64,000 nucleotides of DNA. Origin: Mesobacillus boroniphilus (GTDB lineage Bacteria > Bacillota > Bacilli > Bacillales > Cytobacillaceae). The notes under the pieces were generated by a model. That model saw only the letters and a program-made list of their open reading frames with translations. It ran no database searches and was not told where the DNA came from. This document shows, piece after piece, positions 54,363 through 61,079 of this stretch; the stretch's first letter is position 1; each line of letters begins with the position of its first letter. Where the stretch lies: positions 310,001 through 374,000 of the forward strand of contig NZ_QTKX01000001.1 of NCBI RefSeq assembly GCF_018424685.1. The letters run 5' to 3'. The position numbers and the translations under genes were made by a program.

Positions 54363-54554
54363 GTGTTTGTGGCTTTTAAACAAAAATACAAGGTTTTTTT
54401 ATCCAAATCTGCTTAGCTGTAGAGTTGTTAAGGTAGCAGGAATGACTTCAAAACTATTCGATGTATTTGGGGAAGTAACAGCATACTAATGGATTATAAC
54501 TTTAAAAGTATTGTTTCTTTACCGATAACATATTTATACAAAGGAGGAAGATGA

Positions 54555-55244
54555 ATGGAATTAACGATTTCGCAAATTAAAAAGAAGTCTCTGGCGTCTT
54601 TAAAAGGAAAATGGGGCATGGGTGTCGGGCTTACCTTAATTGTCTTTCTGATTACGACAATTGTGCCGACGATTGTAGAAGTGTTTTTAAGTGGCGGATT
54701 TTCCGTGTGGATTGACCAAACCGAACCTCCATTAATTGCCGACATGGTTAATCTGTTGATCTCGTTTTTGTTCATCCCAATGACAGTTGCCAGCTACTGG
54801 TTCTACCTGGTCATTGCCAGATGGAATGATCCCAAAATCTCAGATGTCTTTGCAGTATACAAAGAATGGGAGCTATCACTTAAGCTTATCGGAACATCTA
54901 TCCTTGTTGGGATCTTCACGATACTATGGTCATTATTATTGATTATACCAGGCATTATCAAGGGGATTTCCTACTCACAAGTGTTCTTCCTGCTGAGGGA
55001 TAATCCGCAGCTCTCTGCCCTTGAGGCAATCACAGAAAGTAAAATCAGAATGAAGGGCTATAAATGGAAATACTTCCTTTTGAACCTCAGCTTCATAGGC
55101 TGGGCGTTCATTGCCATTTTTACATTCGGAATTGGTTTCTTGTGGCTGACTCCGTACATAAGTACAGCAAATGCGACCTTTTATAATGAGTTAATCGCGC
55201 CACAGGACAATGAAGATGCAGAGACTCCAGACTTGGAGTTATAA
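54555..55244 (+). CDS. DUF975 membrane protein
   Basis: 229 residues. Starts MELTISQIKKKSLASLKGKWGMG, then four to six helices; IIPGIIKGISYSQVFFLLRDNP and SKIRMKGYKWKYF are the DUF975 signatures. Integral membrane; function unknown. AAGGAGGAAG precedes the ATG. Monocistronic with its own terminator. Confidence 0.88.
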   Translation: MELTISQIKKKSLASLKGKWGMGVGLTLIVFLITTIVPTIVEVFLSGGFSVWIDQTEPPLIADMVNLLISFLFIPMTVASYWFYLVIARWNDPKISDVFAVYKEWELSLKLIGTSILVGIFTILWSLLLIIPGIIKGISYSQVFFLLRDNPQLSALEAITESKIRMKGYKWKYFLLNLSFIGWAFIAIFTFGIGFLWLTPYISTANATFYNELIAPQDNEDAETPDLEL

Positions 55245-55248
55245 AAAG

Positions 55249-55288
55249 TAACAGCATCAGCTTTTTTGGCTGGGCTGTTATTTTTTTG
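55249..55288 (+). terminator. Terminator after the DUF975 gene
   Basis: AACAGCATCAGC-TTTTTT-GGCTGGGCTGTT with a T run. Confidence 0.85.
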
Positions 55289-55396
55289 CTCCTTTTATAA
55301 GAATGGTTAGCGAAAACAAAGTGTACGAAAAAAAGGATAATCGTGGAAAATAGCGAATAGTATTACTTCTAGTCCACATAAGAAATGAGGGGAAGT

Positions 55397-55948
55397 ATGG
55401 GATTCAATCGTTCTACACTATTTTTGATTGATCAGAAAGAGGGGTTCACGCTGACCTTCGGCCATTTGGTGTCAATGATGAACTATGCGCGGTCCACAAC
55501 TTTGGAAGCAGTGGAGGGACTTACAATTGAGGAGCTTGATTTCCTTGTCCATGATGAAGCAAACACAATTGGTATGCTCCTTGGCCATATGGCTGCTGTT
55601 GAAAAAATCTATCAAATTATTACTTTTGAGAGAAGGAATCCAACAGAAGAAGAGGAAGAGGCATTAGGAGCAGGACTTGAACTCGGTGAAAAAGGAAAAG
55701 CAGCATTCAAAGGATTCCCATTAGAGTACTATCTTGGCGAACTTCAGGATGTCAGAGAGAATACGTTTCAAAAATTTCATACCCTGACTGATGAATGGTT
55801 GTTTGAGCAAACGAATTGGTGGTGGAACGAGCAGGGTAACAATTATTTCAAGTGGTTCCATGTGCTTGAAGATGAACTAAACCACCGGGGACAGATCAGA
55901 ATGATAAAGAAGATTTATAGCAAGGAGAAGAGTGGTTTAGTAAAATAA
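55397..55948 (+). CDS. DinB-family protein
   Basis: 183 residues from ATG 55397 (GAGGGGAAGT before it). A four-helix DinB/DUF664 bundle with the metal-ligand pattern: MLLGHMAAVEKIY (His in helix 2) and DELNHRGQIRM (His in helix 4). Family members include thiol S-transferases; the activity here is unknown. Confidence 0.87.
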   Translation: MGFNRSTLFLIDQKEGFTLTFGHLVSMMNYARSTTLEAVEGLTIEELDFLVHDEANTIGMLLGHMAAVEKIYQIITFERRNPTEEEEEALGAGLELGEKGKAAFKGFPLEYYLGELQDVRENTFQKFHTLTDEWLFEQTNWWWNEQGNNYFKWFHVLEDELNHRGQIRMIKKIYSKEKSGLVK

Positions 55949-55952
55949 GAAG

Positions 55953-55975
55953 ACTCACATTTGTGAGTTTTTCTT
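55953..55975 (+). terminator. Short terminator after the DinB-family gene
   Basis: ACTCAC-ATTT-GTGAGT followed by TTTTCTTT. Confidence 0.8.
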
Positions 55976-56039
55976 TATATTGATTGAATTATCAGAAAAT
56001 AATATAATGAAAGTAATACTAAGAAATGGAGGTGTGGTA

Positions 56040-56654
56040 ATGAATAAACAATACAAAGAGTTTTTCTTTTTTCCGGATATTAGTATATTAATAGTACTCA
56101 TTATCTCCGGAGCTGGTTTTTCCATATGGAGAGGTCCGACGATGTTTACAGCTATATTTTTCCTGGTGGGTATGATAACTTTTGCGTTTAGCGAATATTT
56201 GACACACCGTTTCTTTTTCCATCTGAAAGCACCGAAGAATCCATTGTTCCTAAAATTTATGAAGAGAATCCACTATGATCACCATTCTGACCCCAACGAT
56301 CTCAAACTTTTGTTCCTGCCTTTGTGGTACAGCCTTCCTAATTTTTTTGTTCTGTCCTTACTATTTTACTTATTAACTAATAATCTGAATTTTACATTTG
56401 CTTTTGGAACCGGTCTCATGTCTATGTTGTTGGTCTATGAATGGAAGCATTATGTTGCCCATCGGCCAATCAAACCTAAGACCAAATTCGGTCGCTGGGT
56501 TAAAAAGGTCCATATCCTTCATCATTATAAGAATGAAAACTTCTGGTATGGAGTCAGCACACCATTTGCGGACTATCTATTCGGGACTTTTAGAAATGAG
56601 AAGGATGTAGAAACGAGCAAATCAGCGAAGGATTTGGAAAAGCGAGCATTATAA
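56040..56654 (+). CDS. Fatty acid hydroxylase-superfamily membrane protein
   Basis: 204 residues from ATG 56040 after GGAGGTGTGG. Four helices and the di-iron His clusters of sterol desaturase/fatty acid hydroxylases: HRFFFH, HYDHH, HYVAHRP, HILHHY. All are present, so it is probably active; the substrate (a membrane lipid or carotenoid) is unknown. GGAGGTG Shine-Dalgarno; terminator follows. Confidence 0.88.
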   Translation: MNKQYKEFFFFPDISILIVLIISGAGFSIWRGPTMFTAIFFLVGMITFAFSEYLTHRFFFHLKAPKNPLFLKFMKRIHYDHHSDPNDLKLLFLPLWYSLPNFFVLSLLFYLLTNNLNFTFAFGTGLMSMLLVYEWKHYVAHRPIKPKTKFGRWVKKVHILHHYKNENFWYGVSTPFADYLFGTFRNEKDVETSKSAKDLEKRAL

Positions 56655-56661
56655 CATCATG

Positions 56662-56692
56662 CCTGTTTCCTTTTGTAGGGAACAGGCTTTTC
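56662..56692 (+). terminator. Terminator after the hydroxylase-like gene
   Basis: GCCTGTTTCC-TTTTGTA-GGGAACAGGCTTTT. Confidence 0.88.
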
Positions 56693-56758
56693 ATTGTTTT
56701 GGTCGGAATAAAGAAAAAAGGAAGATTCAGCTATTTTTCTACAAATTTTTAAAAGTTT

Positions 56759-56784
56759 TGAAACTTATTTCCAAATTAATCGTA
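56759..56784 (+). promoter_or_regulatory. SigW promoter of yuaF-floT
   Basis: TGAAAC, 16-base spacer, CGTA: the consensus SigW promoter (TGAAACN16CGTA). B. subtilis yuaF-yuaG-yuaI is a known SigW operon, so the match has strong contextual support. The gene starts 67 bases downstream. Confidence 0.88.
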
Positions 56785-56850
56785 TTACTATCAAGAAATA
56801 AATGGAATAAGGGAGGGTGCTTGTTTCGATTTTAGCAAGGGGTGATGGAA

Positions 56851-57387
56851 ATGGAGCTGTTTGGCATGCCATTAGAAACGATGTATCTTTATGGATTGGT
56901 AGTTTCGGGTGCTGTCACGATTCTATATTTATTTTTTGGTGACGTACTTGAAGGAATTACGGAAGCTATACCTTTTGTTAATCCAACCTTGATTTTTTCT
57001 TTTGTGACAATTTTTTCAGCTGGAGGGTATTTAGGGGAAACTTTCACGAAACTCCAAAGTGTGTTGATTGCTGGTGCTTCAGCTATTATTGCTCTTATTC
57101 TTGTAACTTTATTGAATGTATTTGTGTTGATTCCCTTATCCAACGCCGAGGAGTCGCTTGTTTATAAAGAAAGTGACTTGCGAGGAAGGATCGGAACCGT
57201 TATCACTGGGATTCCGGTCGACGGGTATGGAGAGGTCCTGATTGAGAATATTAGCGGCCGTATTTCAAAACCAGCAGCCAGTTTTACAAAATCCGAAATT
57301 CCATATGGAAAAAAAGTTCTCGTCATTGATGTAGAGAATGGAGTACTGCAAGTTAAGTTGTATGAAGAACTAGAAACTTATATTTAG
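56851..57387 (+). CDS. yuaF: NfeD-like membrane protein YuaF
   Basis: 178 residues from ATG 56851, spaced from AAGGGGTG; ATG 56845 is also in frame. Three membrane helices, then a C-terminal OB-fold of the NfeD type (ESDLRGRIGTVITGIPVDGYGEV). NfeD-like proteins pair with flotillins; in Bacillus YuaF helps organise functional membrane microdomains. floT starts 11 bases downstream. Confidence 0.9.
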   Translation: MELFGMPLETMYLYGLVVSGAVTILYLFFGDVLEGITEAIPFVNPTLIFSFVTIFSAGGYLGETFTKLQSVLIAGASAIIALILVTLLNVFVLIPLSNAEESLVYKESDLRGRIGTVITGIPVDGYGEVLIENISGRISKPAASFTKSEIPYGKKVLVIDVENGVLQVKLYEELETYI

Positions 57388-57398
57388 GGGGAAAAGGT

Positions 57399-58946
57399 AT
57401 GGATCTTATGTTTATTGTTATTGGTTTTGTTGTATTTCTTATCATCGCATTAATCGCTGTGTTCATAACCAAATACAAGACGGCCGGTCCGGACGAAGCT
57501 TTGATTGTTACTGGCAGCTTCCTGGGCAGCCGCAATGTTCATACGGATGAATCGAACAACAAGATAAAAATCATTCGTGGAGGCGGTACGTTCATCTTTC
57601 CTGTATTCCAGCAATCCCGTCCACTCAGTCTCCTCTCAAGCAAGCTTGAAGTCACTACACCTGAAGTATACACAGAACAGGGTGTGCCAGTCATGGCAGA
57701 TGGAACGGCAATCATCAAAATCGGCGGATCCATCAGTGAAATTGCCACTGCTGCTGAGCAATTCCTTGGTAAGACGAAGGAAGATCGCGAAAATGAAGCA
57801 AAAGAAGTGCTCGAAGGTCATTTGCGTTCCATTTTAGGATCGATGACTGTAGAAGAAATCTATAAAAACCGTGATAAGTTCTCTCAAGAAGTTCAGCGTG
57901 TTGCTTCACAGGACCTGGCAAAAATGGGACTTGTCATAGTGTCATTTACGATCAAGGATGTCCGTGATAAAAATGGATACCTTGATTCCCTTGGTAAACC
58001 GAGAATTGCCCAGGTAAAGCGTGATGCTGATATCGCGACAGCTGACGCGGAAAAAGAGACACGCATTAAGAAAGCTGAAGCGGATAAAGAAGCGAAGAAA
58101 GCTGAATTTGAGCGTGCGACTGAAATCGCCGAGGCTGAGAAAATCAATGGCTTGAAAATGGCTGAATTCAGACGTGAACAGGATATTGCGAAGGCACGTG
58201 CCGACCAGGCATACGATCTTGAAAATGCACGGGCTCAGCAAGAAGTAACCGAGCAGGAAATGCAGGTCAAGATCATCGAGCGCCAAAAGCAAATCGAGCT
58301 TGAGGAAAAAGAAATCCTGCGCCGCGAACGCCAGTATGACTCCGAAGTCAAGAAAAAAGCTGATGCAGACCGATACTCTGTTGAGCAATCCGCAGCTGCA
58401 GACAAAGCCAAGCAAATCGCTGAAGCAGATGCGAATAAATACCGAATTGAAGCGATGGCACGTGCCGAAGCAGAGAGAATCCGCATGGATGGACTTGCAA
58501 AAGCTGAAGCAGAGCGGGCACAGGGTGAAACAGAAGCTGAAATCATCCGCCTGAAAGGTATCGCTGAAGCAGAGGCGAAAGAAAAGATTGCCGAAGCGTT
58601 CGAACAGTTCGGTCAGGCCGCTATCCTCGATATGATTGTAAAAATGCTTCCTGAATACGCGAAGCAGGTAGCAGCGCCACTTGGCAATATCGATAAGATA
58701 ACCGTTGTCGACACAGGCGGGAGTGATGCCAATGGAGGAGCAAACAAGGTAACCGGCTATGCAACTAATCTGATGTCAACGCTTCAGGAATCACTAAAAG
58801 CATCATCTGGCATTGATGTAAAAGAACTGATCGAGAACTTCTCAGGAAAAGCCAATGTAAGACACAGTATCGATGCATTGGCAGACGGAATTCGTGAGAA
58901 CAAGACTGAAAACAGAGTTGAAGCTATGCTAAAGCAGGAAGAATAG
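57399..58946 (+). CDS. floT: Flotillin FloT (YuaG)
   Basis: 515 residues. N-terminal membrane-insertion segment (MFIVIGFVVFLIIALIAVFI), an SPFH/PHB domain (about 40-220), then a long Glu/Ala/Lys/Arg-rich coiled coil (about 220-410, full of AEAE and RAEAER repeats), and a C-terminal oligomerisation region. Scaffold of lipid microdomains, affecting signalling, sporulation and cell wall synthesis. SigW control (envelope stress) is inferred from the shared promoter. GGGGGAAAAGG precedes the ATG. Confidence 0.96.
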   Translation: MDLMFIVIGFVVFLIIALIAVFITKYKTAGPDEALIVTGSFLGSRNVHTDESNNKIKIIRGGGTFIFPVFQQSRPLSLLSSKLEVTTPEVYTEQGVPVMADGTAIIKIGGSISEIATAAEQFLGKTKEDRENEAKEVLEGHLRSILGSMTVEEIYKNRDKFSQEVQRVASQDLAKMGLVIVSFTIKDVRDKNGYLDSLGKPRIAQVKRDADIATADAEKETRIKKAEADKEAKKAEFERATEIAEAEKINGLKMAEFRREQDIAKARADQAYDLENARAQQEVTEQEMQVKIIERQKQIELEEKEILRRERQYDSEVKKKADADRYSVEQSAAADKAKQIAEADANKYRIEAMARAEAERIRMDGLAKAEAERAQGETEAEIIRLKGIAEAEAKEKIAEAFEQFGQAAILDMIVKMLPEYAKQVAAPLGNIDKITVVDTGGSDANGGANKVTGYATNLMSTLQESLKASSGIDVKELIENFSGKANVRHSIDALADGIRENKTENRVEAMLKQEE

Positions 58947-58951
58947 GAAGA

Positions 58952-58985
58952 AAAACCGCCTGGGGCTTTGTCTCCAGGCGGTTTT
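58952..58985 (+). terminator. Terminator after floT
   Basis: AAAACCGCCTGG...CCAGGCGGTTTT. Confidence 0.92.
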
Positions 58986-59251
58986 ATGCATTTAAATTCA
59001 GGGTGTAAAACTACGATTGAGACTGCGGCCGATTAAGGAGTTGAACGATTTCTAACACCTTTTAGCTTGAAATTTAACGATTGAAAAAGCCTTTTTAACT
59101 TGAAATGTTAACGATTGATATGGCTTGAAATCTGGAAGTATACGTGGATTCCTACACCGAACCTAGAAAGGCAACAGTGAAAGTTAACAAAATATTCACA
59201 AAAACAGAATGCTGTTTGGATTAGAATAATCTTAAAGAAAGGGAGTGTACT
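58986..59251. repeat. Gap with short imperfect repeats before the NERD gene
   Basis: Three CTTGAAAT blocks (59066, 59099 and 59124), two of them followed by TTAACGATTGA, and a GAACGATT at 59043: a degenerate repeat cluster with unequal spacing (33 and 25 bases). No gene in the gap. Could be a decayed relative of arrays A and B, but the arm motif is not the same. Confidence 0.4.
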
Positions 59252-60160
59252 ATGTTACTTAAAAAAAGAACTGAATCAAAGGAATTAATAGCACTGCGCT
59301 ACTTGAACAAACGAATGGAGTTGAGCCCAAAGGATAAATTTCATCTTACGAATTTGGAAAAGGGGTATAGAGGGGAGATTGAATTTGACCGGCTGACTGA
59401 AAACCTCTCAGAGGAAAGGTATATTATAGATGACCTCCTACTTCAAGTGAATAATTCTTATTTCCAAATTGATAAGGTAATAATCTCTGGGGGATTGATT
59501 CATCTATTGGATGTAAAATATAACGAAGGTGATTATTACCTGGAATCAGACAAGTTCTACTCCGTGACGAGCGGCCGAGAGTTCAAAAATCCAGTTATAC
59601 AATTAAAGAGAAGCGAGACGCTCTTTCGCCAGCTGCTTCAAAACCTCAAATTAAATTACCTCGTCCAGGCTTCAGTCGTTTTTAACAACCCAGAGTTCAC
59701 ACTTTACCAAGCCCGGATGGACCAGCCACTCATTTTACCAACCCAAATCAATCGCTTTTTAAAAGAACTTAACGAAACACCTTCTAAGATGGACGAGAAC
59801 CATAAATTACTCGCCCAAAAATTGCTTTCATTGCACCACGAAAAAAATCCATTTACCACTCTGCCTGCATATGGTTATGACCAATTGGTAAAGGGTATGA
59901 ATTGCAGGGCTTGTGGGTCGTTTAATACCTCCATTGAAATGCGGCATTTAGTCTGCGGCAAGTGTGGAAACTCCGAACTAGTAGAACAAGCAATAGTAAA
60001 GAATATAGAAGAATTCAGGCTATTGTTTCCTGAGAGAAAAATAATTACACAAAGCATCTACGAATGGTGCAACATGGCTATAAATAAAAGAAGGATAACC
60101 AGAGTGTTCAAGAAGTACTATAAAGCAGTCGGAAACACTTCGGATACTTATTACGAATGA
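59252..60160 (+). CDS. NERD-domain nuclease-related protein with zinc ribbon
   Basis: 302 residues. N-terminal NERD domain with nuclease-like residues: GE (41-42), Asp 74, then LLDVKY (Asp 87, Lys 89), the D...(D/E)xK pattern. A C-terminal zinc ribbon has CRACGSF...CGKCGN (about 224-244). AAAGGGAGTG precedes the ATG. NERD proteins are found in plasmids and chromosomes of Bacillus; activity not established. It borders array B. Confidence 0.88.
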   Translation: MLLKKRTESKELIALRYLNKRMELSPKDKFHLTNLEKGYRGEIEFDRLTENLSEERYIIDDLLLQVNNSYFQIDKVIISGGLIHLLDVKYNEGDYYLESDKFYSVTSGREFKNPVIQLKRSETLFRQLLQNLKLNYLVQASVVFNNPEFTLYQARMDQPLILPTQINRFLKELNETPSKMDENHKLLAQKLLSLHHEKNPFTTLPAYGYDQLVKGMNCRACGSFNTSIEMRHLVCGKCGNSELVEQAIVKNIEEFRLLFPERKIITQSIYEWCNMAINKRRITRVFKKYYKAVGNTSDTYYE

Positions 60161-60250
60161 AATATGAATGGTCTTTCTGTGCTCTTAAAGGCAATCAAGC
60201 AATACAGAGGATGGGATCAGGTTTGGACAAGACATGCATCAGAGCTACGA

Positions 60251-60959
60251 TTTTGTCTGAAGTAGGTGTAGGTTCGGACAAAACAAGTAAGCAAAGAGTT
60301 AGTTTTGTCTGAAGTAGGTGCAAGTTCGGACAAAACCGGGAAGCAGAGCGCCAATTTTGTCCGAAGTAGGTGCAGATTCGGACAAAACAAGGAATCGCAG
60401 TAACAGTTTTGTCTGAAGTAGGTGTAGGTTCGGACAAAACAAGTAAGCAAAGAGTCAGTTTTGTCTGAAGTAGGTGCAGGTTCGGACAAAACCGGGAAGC
60501 AGAGCGTCAATTTTGTCCGAAGTAGATGCAAGTTCGGACAAAACAAGGAATCGCAATAACAGTTTTGTCTGAAGTAGGTGCAGGTTCGGACAAAACAAGG
60601 AATCGCAATAACAGTTTTGTCTGAAGTAGGTGCAGGTTCGGACAAAACCGGGAAGCAGAGCGTCAATTTTGTCAAAAGTAGGTGCAAGTTCGGACAAAAC
60701 CGGGAAGCAGAGCGTCAATTTTGTCTGAAGTAGGTGCAGGTTCGGACAAAACCGGGAAGCAGAGCGTCAATTTTGTCCGAAGTAGGTGTAGGTTCGGACA
60801 AAACCGGGAAGCACAGCTTCAGTTTTGTCTGAAGTAGGTGCAGGTTCGGACAAAACCGGGAAGCAAAGCGTCAGTTTTGTCTGAAGTAGGTGCAGGTTCG
60901 GACAAAACCGGGAAGCAGAGCGTCAATTTTGTCCGAAGTAGGTGCAAGTTCGGACAAAA
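60251..60959. repeat. Array B: fourteen tandem 52-bp hairpin repeats
   Basis: Units start at 60251, 60303, 60355, 60407, 60459, 60511, 60563, 60615, 60667, 60719, 60771, 60823, 60875 and 60927, always exactly 52 bases apart; a decayed half unit precedes (60219-60250). Each unit is left arm TTTTGTCYGAA, 11-nt loop (GTAGGTGCAGG), right arm TTCGGACAAAA, then a 19-nt spacer of three kinds (ending AGCGTCAA, ATAACAG or AGAGTCAG). The arm changes are T for C, giving G-T pairs in the + strand RNA. No real ORF. It fills the gap between the NERD gene and the fusion gene. Confidence 0.95.
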
Positions 60960-61044
60960 CAAGGAAGCTTAGTCGAAAATTTGTTCAAATCCATCCAAGC
61001 CTTTCACTCCCGCAGGATCTAGTTGAATAACAGATAATAATAAT

Positions 61045-61069
61045 GCCTGAGCTCAAAACAAGCTCAGGC
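61045..61069 (-). terminator. Terminator-like hairpin after the fusion gene
   Basis: GCCTGAGCT-CAAAACA-AGCTCAGGC; on the minus strand an ATTATTATTATC tail follows, poorer than a T run. Confidence 0.7.
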
Positions 61070-61079
61070 GAAAACTTAA

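Noticed and set aside
60195..60718. Open frames of 80-156 codons on the minus strand across array B, with repeated Cys/Thr/Asp-containing units
   Set aside because: They arise because three 52-bp units make 156 bases, keeping frame; no Shine-Dalgarno, no homology, and several frames are open at once.
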